DNA of 34,013 bases from Deltaproteobacteria bacterium (GTDB taxonomy: Bacteria; Bdellovibrionota_B; Oligoflexia; Oligoflexales; Bog-1112): contig CANJLI010000022.1 of assembly GCA_947475005.1 (NCBI GenBank), forward strand, positions 1 through 34,013, in the 5' to 3' direction. Every line of letters begins with the position of its first letter. Positions within the stretch are counted from its first letter, which is position 1. Shown here piece after piece: positions 9,958 through 17,851 of this stretch. Position numbers and translations under genes: made by a program. The notes beneath the pieces were generated by a model. That model had not been told where the DNA came from, made no database searches, and saw only the letters and a program-made list of their open reading frames with translations.

Positions 9958-11307
9958 TTACTTGGATCGCTTGAGCTTGAGTGCTTCTCGATATTTCTGT
10001 ATTGGCCATAGCATGTCGAGAGCCGGAGTGATGTCTACGTATTCAGCATCTCCCGCAAATTTCAATTTTTCTTTTTTCCACTTCCATTTTTTGGTTTGGT
10101 GTAAGTATTCAAGTGGCTTATTCGTAAGAGGGCCACTGTTAATCACACGAGAAGGGGTAGCAAAGCTGGTCAGTTTTCTATCCGCAAAAATAATTTTTTC
10201 AATCCAAATTCGATTTTCTTCATCGTTACACATATACCAAAGGATTTCTTCCCCCTTGAGGAGGCCTTTATATACACGCACGGTGATTTGTTTCGTCAAA
10301 GCAGGTTCTTTGCCTTGCGGGACCAGATGAGAGGCATTGAATTCTTTTACTGGAGGCTGAGAAAAATCAGGCATAAAGCCTCTGAGGCTCCTGTTCTTTT
10401 TTAGCTTTCGTGAAATTTTTTTAAAATCTGCCGTTACAGTGCTATTGTTTCCCATTTGCCCAGGAGATGCGGATTCGTCTTGTAAAAAAGACAAAAAGCC
10501 TCCATCATTATAGATCTTAGATTCTTTTTCAAATCCTGTATCATCACCTAACATAGCATTAGAAAAATCAAGACTCATACTTCTTGGCTCAGGGCTTTGT
10601 GGACGGCTTGGCTCAGGGCTTTGTGGGCGGCTTGGCTCAGGGCTTTGTGGGCGGCTTGGTAGAGGGCTTGGTGGTACTTCTCCAACAAAAGAAGCCAATT
10701 CTTCTGCTCCTATGAGGGATTTGTCATAAGTAGGGAGGATTTTACCGTCACGAGTCGCCTCCTCATACTGGCGCCAATACTCGACTGAAAATTCATCTGC
10801 AAGTGTCGTTTCCTGTGTGTAATGAACATGCGTTCCCTTTGAATATTGATAAGGGTGAGGAAAGGGAGATAAACGCCAGTCACCATAGCTCCTGGAAAGA
10901 TACACAAATCTAGGATGATACCGGCCATTTTCCATTTGTGCATAGAATATGGTCTGGACCCTCTTTATTTTTGAAGTGCTCAAAATAATTCGGTCACACA
11001 AATAGAAAGTATGACCACCCAGTACGAGACTTTTTGTAGGAACAAAGCCACCCTCCCTTAGCTCTTGCAACAGGGTCTTTAATTTTTCATTTGGCTCTCT
11101 CGAAATGGCAGCATCGAATTCTTGTTTCTCTTCTTCCGTAAGAGCTGTTGGAAAGAGTGGAACTTCAGGCAATTCTGCAGCGTCTACATCCGCTGAGCCA
11201 CTCCTGAAACAATTCAGACACCCCTTTCCTGCAAAGAGAATCGGTGACGCTGTAAGGGACAGATTTACTGCAAGCAGGCACAGGTTACTTTTTACTATTT
11301 TCGTCAT
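9958..11307 (-). CDS. Secreted protein with SPEPSRPQ tandem repeats, unknown function
   Basis: I do not recognise this 449-aa protein. The chosen ATG at 11307 gives a signal peptide (about residues 1-26, ending near ILFAG) with GGAG eight bases upstream. The mature N terminus has two nearby cysteines (CLNC). A first beta-rich region spans about 85-170. A Pro/Ser-rich linker holds three copies of an 8-residue repeat (SPEPSRPQ type) at roughly 215-240. A second folded region spans about 345-445 and ends in Lys/Trp-rich sequence. The layout of two folded parts joined by a flexible linker suits an exported adhesin or effector, but no function can be assigned. A possible small secreted peptide gene lies 101 nt upstream on the same strand. 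Confidence 0.75.
   Translation of the reverse strand: MTKIVKSNLCLLAVNLSLTASPILFAGKGCLNCFRSGSADVDAAELPEVPLFPTALTEEEKQEFDAAISREPNEKLKTLLQELREGGFVPTKSLVLGGHTFYLCDRIILSTSKIKRVQTIFYAQMENGRYHPRFVYLSRSYGDWRLSPFPHPYQYSKGTHVHYTQETTLADEFSVEYWRQYEEATRDGKILPTYDKSLIGAEELASFVGEVPPSPLPSRPQSPEPSRPQSPEPSRPQSPEPRSMSLDFSNAMLGDDTGFEKESKIYNDGGFLSFLQDESASPGQMGNNSTVTADFKKISRKLKKNRSLRGFMPDFSQPPVKEFNASHLVPQGKEPALTKQITVRVYKGLLKGEEILWYMCNDEENRIWIEKIIFADRKLTSFATPSRVINSGPLTNKPLEYLHQTKKWKWKKEKLKFAGDAEYVDITPALDMLWPIQKYREALKLKRSK
10583..10654. repeat. 24-bp tandem repeat, three copies plus a degenerate fourth
   Basis: The units at 10583-10606, 10607-10630 and 10631-10654 are identical except for one base in the first. A partial degraded copy follows from 10655. 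The repeat is in frame within the secreted-protein gene and encodes the Ser-Pro-Glu-Pro-Ser-Arg-Pro-Gln motif. Near-perfect identity points to recent copy-number change. Confidence 0.95.
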
Positions 11308-11408
11308 AATTCCAGCTCCATCTAGCGTATTTATTTTGCCAGTAACTATCGGAATCAAAAGGCAAAAAATAAGGAGCCCCAGTAATGCCTTAAAATCCCC
11401 CTATGTTA

Positions 11409-11570
11409 TCAACAGAGTGGAATTTCCTCTTCCCAAAGAAGCTTGACCTTATCCAGTGTAATCTCTTGCAGAGAAGCAGATGCCCACAGGGAAGAACTAG
11501 CTCCAATCCAGAGGGTGGCAATTACAGATCGAAACAGAAATGCACTTCTTTTAGAGGAAGGCAATACCAT
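11409..11570 (-). CDS. Possible short secreted peptide (or remnant of a secreted-protein gene)
   Basis: A 53-residue frame that looks like a complete signal peptide followed by a short tail. It has a basic start (SSKR), a hydrophobic core around residues 9-24, a likely cleavage after SLWA, and then about 25 acidic and hydrophobic residues before the stop. An in-frame ATG at 11582 would add four residues. The Shine-Dalgarno signal is weak (GGA about eight bases upstream). It lies directly upstream, on the same strand, of the secreted-protein gene ending at 9958. It may be a real small protein or the surviving 5' end of a deleted gene. The rest of the 11308-11748 gap is non-coding. Confidence 0.35.
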   Translation of the reverse strand: MVLPSSKRSAFLFRSVIATLWIGASSSLWASASLQEITLDKVKLLWEEEIPLC

Positions 11571-11688
11571 TCTATGTTCCATATTGTAGGGAGGATGGCA
11601 CAAGCTGATTATGTCCAAATATCCTTACAAAACGCCTCTATTTAATCCACAGATTTCTTTTTGTTTCAGCTGGGTTACCGCTGATTTC

Positions 11689-11717
11689 TTGTCGCCCGCT
11701 TTATTTGTTGCTATATA
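11689..11717 (+). promoter_or_regulatory. Sigma70-type promoter of the secreted-protein gene at 11749
   Basis: TTGTCG (11689-11694) and TATATA (11712-11717) are separated by exactly 17 nt. The predicted start is near 11724, giving a leader of about 25 nt to the ATG. This is one of the clearest promoter matches in the window. Confidence 0.6.
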
Positions 11718-11748
11718 AGGCAGCTTGAAATCGAAAGGACTCCAACCC

Positions 11749-13218
11749 ATGAAACAGCTTTGTCTTCTATTTTTGCTCATTTTAAATGGCCCACAGGTAA
11801 TGGCTGCCGAAGGGGGATCTTTTTATCCAGAAGGGGTTACGCCTCCCAGGAACGAAGATGTGATAGGGTTTTATAAAAGTTTTTTTGATTGCTATTACGA
11901 GGAAGCCTCTTATGAGAAATTAAACTTTGCAAATAGCCTTGTAAAAGGCGCTTTTGTTATGGCACAAATATTGGATATGGACCAAATCTGTCCTCTAGAT
12001 CGCGAATATTTAGAGTCCCTATCCAAGAGGATAAAAAAAGAAAAACCATTGAAAGGACTCAACTTCATTGAGAAAGGACTCAGAATTGGTATTACGTCAT
12101 TTTATGATGTTCTTCTCACTCGTTCCCGTATGGCTTTTGTGAAAGCACAAGGAGTAGATTTTGCAAAAAATCGAATCTGTTATGACAATATAAATTTAGT
12201 TCATAATATTTCTAATGCCATGATACTTAATTTTATCGGGAAAGATGCCAAAGCTGGAACTCCTCACTACAATTGGATGTGCTATATGCGCATGATGTAT
12301 GTCGAGGCAGGAGAGCTTCTAGATGCATTAGAAAAAGAAAAAGATAATTGCGTTTCACTGCTCACCCATAAACGTTACATCAATTTACTAAATTTTAGCA
12401 AAAAAATCATGCTGGAGACCCAGCTTATAAGTATTCATGAAAAATTAGCTTCTTTTCAAGCGGCTGCCGAGAAGCACTTGATGGAAATTGTTGCAAAAGA
12501 ATATGAAAAAACAAAAAAGAACTATGATGTAGTTGAAGCCCCAAAGGAAATAGAAGAAGTACAAGCAGAGAAAATGTCCCAGCTTGATCAAGTTCCCTCT
12601 TCTCCTCTGAAAGAAGAAGAGGCTCCGGCTGAAGTCGAAACTGAAATAGCGAGAGGTGACTGGGTCACTCCACAAGATTATGCATGGAAAATTCTCGAGC
12701 CAGAAATACTCAACAGAACGAAAATTCGTTTGCAAGCTACAAGACAGAAGAAAGGGGGGAAAGTTGAAACTCTTGATCTAACTCTTCGAGTCCCAAGAAA
12801 AGACCTCCGGGTGCCGGAAAACAAACGCAAGCTACATCTAACCCCCTGTGTGCGAACCTATGCAGGTGAAGAGGCCTATAAGGCCAGTGATGTCAGGCAT
12901 CAATTTCCGCGTATCATGGATGCCTGGATTCTTGAATATGGAGCCTTACAAGTAAGAGAAACCAGATTTTCGATCAAACACCAATGTGACATTGTACAAC
13001 TATATTCTGTACTCGAGCTCGATGTGGAGCAGATGGAATGGTTAATTGAAAGCCCTGAAGGTAGAGAATTCGAATTTTCTATCGGTTCTGTAGTAAGTGG
13101 AAGCCGGGATAAGATCGAAGTTATTTTTCCTGGGGATTTAACGAAAGCAGCAGAAGACCAACCGATCGAGAATGTGTTCCACCGATTCATTCGCCCAAGC
13201 ACGATGCAGCAGCCTTAG
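11749..13218 (+). CDS. Secreted protein of unknown function with acidic coiled-coil linker
   Basis: The function is not recognised. The 489-aa protein has a clear signal peptide (about 1-20, cleavage near VMA/AEGG). A helical, Cys-containing N-terminal region spans about 30-230. A Glu/Lys-rich, probably coiled and disordered stretch spans about 240-310. A beta-rich C-terminal domain (about 315-480) contains repeated basic patches. The ATG at 11749 has AAAGGA nine bases upstream; the frame opens eight codons earlier without a better start. The gene is noticeably more A/T-rich than its metabolic neighbours, like other secreted-protein genes here. Its TAG overlaps the stop of convergent gcvH by four bases. 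Confidence 0.8.
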   Translation: MKQLCLLFLLILNGPQVMAAEGGSFYPEGVTPPRNEDVIGFYKSFFDCYYEEASYEKLNFANSLVKGAFVMAQILDMDQICPLDREYLESLSKRIKKEKPLKGLNFIEKGLRIGITSFYDVLLTRSRMAFVKAQGVDFAKNRICYDNINLVHNISNAMILNFIGKDAKAGTPHYNWMCYMRMMYVEAGELLDALEKEKDNCVSLLTHKRYINLLNFSKKIMLETQLISIHEKLASFQAAAEKHLMEIVAKEYEKTKKNYDVVEAPKEIEEVQAEKMSQLDQVPSSPLKEEEAPAEVETEIARGDWVTPQDYAWKILEPEILNRTKIRLQATRQKKGGKVETLDLTLRVPRKDLRVPENKRKLHLTPCVRTYAGEEAYKASDVRHQFPRIMDAWILEYGALQVRETRFSIKHQCDIVQLYSVLELDVEQMEWLIESPEGREFEFSIGSVVSGSRDKIEVIFPGDLTKAAEDQPIENVFHRFIRPSTMQQP

Positions 13219-13592
13219 TGATCTTCTGCGAGGAAGGCTTCATACCCACTTGCATCCAATAGCTCGCTCGCATCGCCTTCCACAGCGATCTCGATGAGCC
13301 ACTGGGTATAAGGCGCTTCTTGTAGCTTCTCAGGATGACTCGCTAGAATTTCATTCACCTTCACTACACGCCCCCCTACAGGAACATATACATCGGAGAC
13401 GGTTTTCGTGGATTCGATGGTACCGAAGGCGTCTCCCTTGCGAAACTGTTGCCCCTCTCTCGGTAATTCCACATGCACAATGTCGCCCAGTTGTTCCACC
13501 GCATAGGCAGACACACCTACCCGTGCTGTGCCACTGGTAGCAGAAATCCATTCATGATCTTTGGTGTATTTGAGTTCGGTTGGAAATGACAT
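13215..13592 (-). CDS. gcvH: Glycine cleavage system H protein
   Basis: The H protein carries the lipoyl arm that shuttles the methylamine group between the P, T and L proteins of the glycine cleavage complex. At 125 aa it has normal length, with the conserved KYTKDHEW start. The lipoylated lysine is K63 in the ESTK context, slightly different from the more common ESVK. It follows gcvT by 10 nt. No gcvP follows: the next gene is convergent and overlaps the gcvH stop by four bases. Confidence 0.95.
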   Translation of the reverse strand: MSFPTELKYTKDHEWISATSGTARVGVSAYAVEQLGDIVHVELPREGQQFRKGDAFGTIESTKTVSDVYVPVGGRVVKVNEILASHPEKLQEAPYTQWLIEIAVEGDASELLDASGYEAFLAEDH

Positions 13593-13602
13593 AGTGGCTC
13601 CT

Positions 13603-14727
13603 TTATCCTTTTGTCTTAGCTTGGTAGAACGGTTTTTTCACAATACGAGCGGCCTTTAAGGTCCCGCGCACATCTACTTCGATGGCATCCCCTACTTGTA
13701 CATCGCTTTGCAGCAAGGCAAGCCCTCCCCCAAATCCGAGGGTGGGCAAGTGAGACCCACTGGTAACTTGGCCTATGGATTCCCCCTGACGCATCACCGA
13801 CATATGAGAGCGAGGAATTCCAGCTTCTTCCATGCGAAACGCATAGAGCTGCCGAGGGATACCGCACTCTTTCTGCTGCAAGAGAGCCGCTCTCCCGATG
13901 AAGTCACCCTTATCGAGTTTCACCGCCCATTGCACCCCGGCTTCCAAGGGCGTTACCCCATCGTCCATGTCGTTGCCATAGAGCAAAAAGCAGGCTTCAA
14001 GGCGCAAGGTGTCTCGCGCGCCCAACCCGATGGGACGGATGTTCGTTGTGGGACTCGTAGCCAAAGCTTGCTCCCACAGCGCTACCGCTACCCCGTTGGG
14101 CAGGTACAGCTCATAGCCGCGCTCTCCTGTATAACCCGTACGCGCCACATAGACAGCAGTACCTTTGTAGGTAGCCGCTGCGATGCCAGCGTAGGGCAAG
14201 AGCAAGAGATCAGGACGATCGGGAAAAAGATCTGTCATCACAGCAGGGCTTTTGGGGCCTTGAATGGCTAGTTGGCTCCACGCCACGGATTGGTTATCGA
14301 GGGTCACCTGGGACAAAGCCGCAGGCACATGGGCCTGCATCCAAGCAAAATCTTTATCCGCATTGTTTGCATTGACGCAAAGCAGGTAGGATTCTTCTCC
14401 AATGCGGTAGCACAACAGGTCATCTACAAAGCCCCCTTTTTCATTGAGGAGCGCCGTGTAATGTCCTTGGCCGATAATTAATTTGCTCACATCGTTGATC
14501 AACACGTGTTGCAAATAAGCAAGGCTGTCTCGGCCGGAGACAAAAATTTCGCCCATATGGCTTACATCAAAGATGCCCACATCCTCTCGTACCGCACGGT
14601 GCTCCGCCATGGGACTTTCATAAAAGGCGGGCATCTTCCAGCCGGAGAAGGTCATCATCTTCGCTTTGCACGTTTGATGTGCCTCAAATAAAGGGGTTGT
14701 GCGAATGGGAATCGAGGTATCGTCCAC
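13603..14727 (-). CDS. gcvT: Glycine cleavage system T protein (aminomethyltransferase)
   Basis: Transfers the one-carbon unit from aminomethyl-lipoyl-GcvH to tetrahydrofolate, releasing ammonia. The protein shows the GcvT folate-binding fold with signature blocks such as FDVSHMGE, NDVSKL, RTGYTGERGYEL, and the GARDTLRLEACFLLYGND segment. I chose the GTG at 14727 (374 aa). It has AAAGGA at ideal spacing, and the protein then starts just before the conserved TPLFEAHQ. A frame opening at 14778 would add an unrelated hydrophobic stretch. No glycine-riboswitch-like structure is evident in the short gap before the divergent glycosyltransferase. Confidence 0.94.
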   Translation of the reverse strand: MDDTSIPIRTTPLFEAHQTCKAKMMTFSGWKMPAFYESPMAEHRAVREDVGIFDVSHMGEIFVSGRDSLAYLQHVLINDVSKLIIGQGHYTALLNEKGGFVDDLLCYRIGEESYLLCVNANNADKDFAWMQAHVPAALSQVTLDNQSVAWSQLAIQGPKSPAVMTDLFPDRPDLLLLPYAGIAAATYKGTAVYVARTGYTGERGYELYLPNGVAVALWEQALATSPTTNIRPIGLGARDTLRLEACFLLYGNDMDDGVTPLEAGVQWAVKLDKGDFIGRAALLQQKECGIPRQLYAFRMEEAGIPRSHMSVMRQGESIGQVTSGSHLPTLGFGGGLALLQSDVQVGDAIEVDVRGTLKAARIVKKPFYQAKTKG

Positions 14728-14823
14728 GGTTTTTCCTTTGCATTGAAAAAAACGCCATACTGCGTAAAATAAAGACAAGGCGGCTCATCCTACCAACTTT
14801 TTATAGGTCCTGCAGCAGCAACT

Positions 14824-15600
14824 ATGTCCATACAAAACCTCAGCATCGTAATGATTGTTTTTAATGAAGCCGACCGCCTGCCCACCTGCTTGGCAGCCAT
14901 CCCCCCCGGGGTGGAGCTCATCGTGCTGGACAGCGACAGCACGGACCGCACCGTGGATATTGCTCGTGCTTTTGGCGCAAAAGTGAGCCAGCGGCTCTTC
15001 GATAACTATGCCGCCCAACGCAATGCAGCACTCGCTATGGCCACCCGAGAGTGGGTATTTTCCCTGGATGCGGATGAGCGCATCACCCCCGAGTTGGCAG
15101 CCCAACTCGGCAAACTCGCAGAAATCCCAACCGAAGTGAGCGCACTTACGGTACCTCGATCCCTGGTCTTTATGGGACGCACCATGCGCTTTGGCCGCAC
15201 CCAAGATGAACCCCTGCGTATTTTCCGGCGAAACTGCGGAAAATTTGTAAACCCCATTCACGAAACCGTAATGCTATCCAGTGGCATCGCACGGCGTGCT
15301 CACGGGCGCTTGCTCCATACGAGCTACCGAGACCTGAGCGACTACCTGGCTCGGCTCAACCGCTACACCTCTGCCATTGCGGAGCAAAAACCCGAACGCG
15401 TGTCGTGGCTCCATGTGCTGCGTCCGTGGCAGGAATTCTTTACGCGTTACATCGGAAGACTTGGGTTTCTCGATGGCTACCCAGGATACACGTACGCGTG
15501 GCTCAGCAGCCTCTATGCGTATATGAAGTATGCCAAACGCTGGGAAAAAACCAATTGCCCACCGCTCTTGCCTCCGTCTTCTTGCGAGATCCGCAAATGA
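14824..15600 (+). CDS. Family 2 glycosyltransferase, LPS-core type (WaaE/KdtX-like)
   Basis: A GT-A fold glycosyltransferase of 258 aa that probably adds a sugar to lipopolysaccharide core or a related envelope glycan. It opens with the typical SIVMIVFNEADRL strand. It has LDSDSTDRT near residue 40 and the nucleotide/metal-binding LDADERI near residue 80. A PIHE segment lies near 145, and a C-terminal WLSSLYAYMKYAK helix is typical of the WaaE-like subgroup. No transmembrane segments are seen. The ribosome-binding site is weak. Its stop overlaps the next glycosyltransferase start as ATGA, so the two are co-translated and probably act on the same glycan. Confidence 0.87.
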   Translation: MSIQNLSIVMIVFNEADRLPTCLAAIPPGVELIVLDSDSTDRTVDIARAFGAKVSQRLFDNYAAQRNAALAMATREWVFSLDADERITPELAAQLGKLAEIPTEVSALTVPRSLVFMGRTMRFGRTQDEPLRIFRRNCGKFVNPIHETVMLSSGIARRAHGRLLHTSYRDLSDYLARLNRYTSAIAEQKPERVSWLHVLRPWQEFFTRYIGRLGFLDGYPGYTYAWLSSLYAYMKYAKRWEKTNCPPLLPPSSCEIRK

Positions 15601-16676
15601 AAAAAAAGGCCCTTCTGGTTTCCTCCAACCGCTGGAACAGTGCCATCACCGAGTACCTGATCAGTACAGCTCATGCCTTGCGTACTCAGGGCTGGCAGGT
15701 GCAACTCCTCGTACCTGAAAGCGAAGCCGTAGTGGCTCGATGCAAGCGAGAAGCACTCCCCTTCCTCGCGTGGAAGTCGATTTCTATATCGTCCTATGGG
15801 GCGTACCGAGATCTTGTAACAAGCTGGGAGCCCAACTGGATCCTTGCATTTGGGGGACCTGAGAGCTGGCTCTTGTGGAGAACACCGAAAAAACAAGGAC
15901 TCCACCTCACCCGATTTATGGGGTACTCCTTCTCAGCTCCTGTTTTTACCTTATTTCATCGTGTCTTTTTCTCCCGATTTGATTCCGTGTTGTTTCCCTG
16001 TGAACTCTTGCGCACTGCATGTACCTGGGTAGAATCGGCACGTAAACACTTTGTGCCATTGGGATTGTCCAGCGAGAAATTTTTCCCAGCTGCTACAAAA
16101 CCCACGTGGCAAACCGCCCCTACTTTTGTCATCTTCGGTCGACTGGATCCCATCAAGGGACATGCTCAGTTTATAGAGATCTTTGCAAAATTTCTGGAGC
16201 AACTTCCGGGTACGGCTCTACCGATTCCGATCTTGCAAATTGTAGGCAAGCCGGCAAATACCTCTGTAGATGAACTGCAAGAGCTCACAGAGAAATTGGG
16301 AATTGCAACGCAGGTAGAATTTAAAACCGAGCAGGTGGAAGAAGTAGCGAAGCTTCTCTCGGGGGCATGCATGGGGGTCGTGTGCAGCTTGGGTTCTGAG
16401 CTGATCTGTCGCGTGGCCCAGGAATTTTTGCTGTGCGGTACGCCGATTTTTGTCTCCGATGCAGGGGCTCTTTCCGAAGTTCTCTTCCCTGAGGCTGGGA
16501 GTTGTTATCCGCTCGCAGAGGAGGGGGAAACTCCCGATCTCTTGCTGCAACAATACACAATGAGCTTGCAAGAAACTCTCGAGGCGCGCAAACAACGTGC
16601 CAGCAACGCACAGGACCGATTCTCGTTTTCCACCATGGGACTCCGATTGGAATTGGAGCATCGGGGCACTCGTTAG
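15597..16676 (+). CDS. Family 4-like (GT-B) glycosyltransferase
   Basis: A retaining GT-B type transferase of 359 aa. The C-terminal half has the usual nucleotide-sugar signatures: FGRLDPIKGH near residue 180, a VGK segment, and an E-x7-E motif in ELICRVAQE near 270. The N-terminal acceptor domain starts with a Rossmann strand (KKALLVSSNRW). The ATG at 15597 overlaps the preceding stop by four bases, which fixes the start; upstream in-frame codons are antisense-like extensions. Partnered with the GT2 gene it suggests a short envelope-glycan operon. The sugar donor cannot be told from sequence. Confidence 0.86.
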   Translation: MKKKALLVSSNRWNSAITEYLISTAHALRTQGWQVQLLVPESEAVVARCKREALPFLAWKSISISSYGAYRDLVTSWEPNWILAFGGPESWLLWRTPKKQGLHLTRFMGYSFSAPVFTLFHRVFFSRFDSVLFPCELLRTACTWVESARKHFVPLGLSSEKFFPAATKPTWQTAPTFVIFGRLDPIKGHAQFIEIFAKFLEQLPGTALPIPILQIVGKPANTSVDELQELTEKLGIATQVEFKTEQVEEVAKLLSGACMGVVCSLGSELICRVAQEFLLCGTPIFVSDAGALSEVLFPEAGSCYPLAEEGETPDLLLQQYTMSLQETLEARKQRASNAQDRFSFSTMGLRLELEHRGTR

Positions 16677-16926
16677 CCCAGCGGGGACACCCGATGCGAG
16701 TGTCCCCGAATGGCGCTTCCTTAAGGGTACTGTTTGCCTAAATCCTTGGAAATCCGTCATCCCAAGGTCCCAAAGGGACCGTATGGGATCCCTGTGTTTT
16801 TATCGAGATCCCATACGGCTGCTATGCAGCCTTGGGATGACGGATGGGTTGCCATCTTGAACGTAAGCAAAAGATGATAATTATATCCTTAAGGAAGCGC
16901 CATTCTCGGGTGTCCCCGCTGGGCAA
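16674..16926. repeat. Composite nested palindrome in the gap upstream of the RING gene
   Basis: The outer left arm (about 16675-16728) and right arm (about 16889-16925) are inverted copies of a GGGGACAC element joined to a GAATGGCGCTTCCTTAAGG motif. The left arm carries an extra small hairpin (GGGGACAC...GTGTCCCC, with TGCGA in the loop region) that the right arm lacks. Between the arms lie a complete REPIN-like unit (16753-16844) and AT-rich sequence. One repeat family therefore appears to have landed inside another. The remaining 124 nt up to the RING gene hold its promoter and a short hairpin (16988-17007). Confidence 0.8.
16753..16844. repeat. REPIN-like 92-nt element, arm-exchanged copy
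   Basis: It has the same 40+12+40 layout as the copy at 8821. The left arm is nearly identical. In the right arm the inner stem is GGCTGC-tat-GCAGCC instead of GGTCCC-ttc-GGGACC. The two arms therefore no longer pair with each other at that point, but each half still folds on itself. Confidence 0.9.
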
Positions 16927-16959
16927 ACGCTTCTTCACAGCCCATACAATTTCCCATCG

Positions 16960-16987
16960 TTGACATATGAAAATCAGAGGTGATACT
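16960..16987 (+). promoter_or_regulatory. Putative sigma70-type promoter of the RING-H2 gene
   Basis: A perfect TTGACA (16960-16965) is followed after 16 nt by GATACT (16982-16987). Transcription would start near 16994. A small hairpin (GAGCC...GGCTC, 16988-17007) lies at the very start of the leader, about 45 nt before the ATG, and could affect early elongation or mRNA stability. Confidence 0.5.
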
Positions 16988-17050
16988 GAGCCGTTACTAG
17001 AAGGCTCTCACCTTTAGCGGGTTTTTCCATTCCTTCCCCATAGGTCTAGC

Positions 17051-17851
17051 ATGAGAAAAATATGCACGAATTGGGCCCTATCGTTTTTGCTCTTCTTCGG
17101 GGCCTGGATTTCTACAGTGGAGCGAGTGGAGGGTTCCTCCTCTATCACGAGAGAAGCTCTCGAGAAGAGCATGCACGGGATACCCCCTCTGTACATGGAA
17201 GTGGCAGATGGTACAGTTAGACCCTTCTACCAGGTTTACCATGAGGTGAATGGCAATTTGCGGTTGGGTGGATGGGTTGAAAGCAAACTCTTTGTGGTCG
17301 GTGAAAGAAAAAGGCCCCCTGGATCCAGGTCCAGATGGTCACGTTTGTTTTCGAAGAAAAAACCCGATATCTTTGTATTGTTCTCATTCCAAACAGAACC
17401 CTATCAGATCTACACCAAAGACCCCGCTATCCCCCTACAACAGAGACAAAGTCCAGTCTTTCAATGGACATCCAATGTGAGTATGCCTGATGTGAGCAGG
17501 CTATTACAAATAGATCAATCTCTACCCGCATATGAGGAAGAATCAACCTACGATCTCGGAAAGTTTCATCAGCCACAATCGGCCCCTCCCTCACCGACAT
17601 CAGTATCTCCTTACGTTACGATAGAAGAAGAAGAAGAGGAGGAGGAGGAGGAGAGAGAATGCCAAATTTGTATAACCCCTCTAGAAGAGCCAAAAGAGAG
17701 GAAACGCCAAGTCATACTCCCCTGCATTCATATCTTTCATGAAGCGTGTATCCGGCCATGGTTTATCGAACAGCAGCAGACTACCTGCCCTTCCTGCCGA
17801 TTTTGGTTTTCTCCAGCAATCATCAATGCCGTCTTACAAGAAGCAAGATAA
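17051..17851 (+). CDS. Secreted RING-H2 finger protein, candidate E3 ubiquitin ligase
   Basis: The 266-aa protein has a signal peptide-like start (about 1-28), an unrecognised beta-rich region with a basic loop (about 45-145), a Pro/Ser-rich linker (about 155-190), ten glutamates (192-201), and a C-terminal RING-H2 finger. The zinc ligands are complete: C204, C207, C225, H227, H230, C233, C246 and C249, spaced C-x2-C-x17-C-x-H-x2-H-x2-C-x12-C-x2-C. A tryptophan (W237) and a proline (P247) sit where E2-binding RING-H2 proteins have them. RING-H2 domains are typical of eukaryotic E3 ligases. Combined with export this suggests an effector acting on host ubiquitin (inference). The ribosome-binding site is weak (AGG). 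Its 3' end overlaps a truncated isomerase gene. Confidence 0.85.
   Translation: MRKICTNWALSFLLFFGAWISTVERVEGSSSITREALEKSMHGIPPLYMEVADGTVRPFYQVYHEVNGNLRLGGWVESKLFVVGERKRPPGSRSRWSRLFSKKKPDIFVLFSFQTEPYQIYTKDPAIPLQQRQSPVFQWTSNVSMPDVSRLLQIDQSLPAYEEESTYDLGKFHQPQSAPPSPTSVSPYVTIEEEEEEEEEERECQICITPLEEPKERKRQVILPCIHIFHEACIRPWFIEQQQTTCPSCRFWFSPAIINAVLQEAR

Noticed and set aside
14728..14823. Glycine riboswitch upstream of gcvT
   Set aside because: The gap to the divergent gene is only 96 nt and I could not find the paired-aptamer pattern.
14785..15261. 158-aa minus-strand frame rich in Gly, His and Cys
   Set aside because: Antisense to the GT2 glycosyltransferase, whose motifs are unambiguous.
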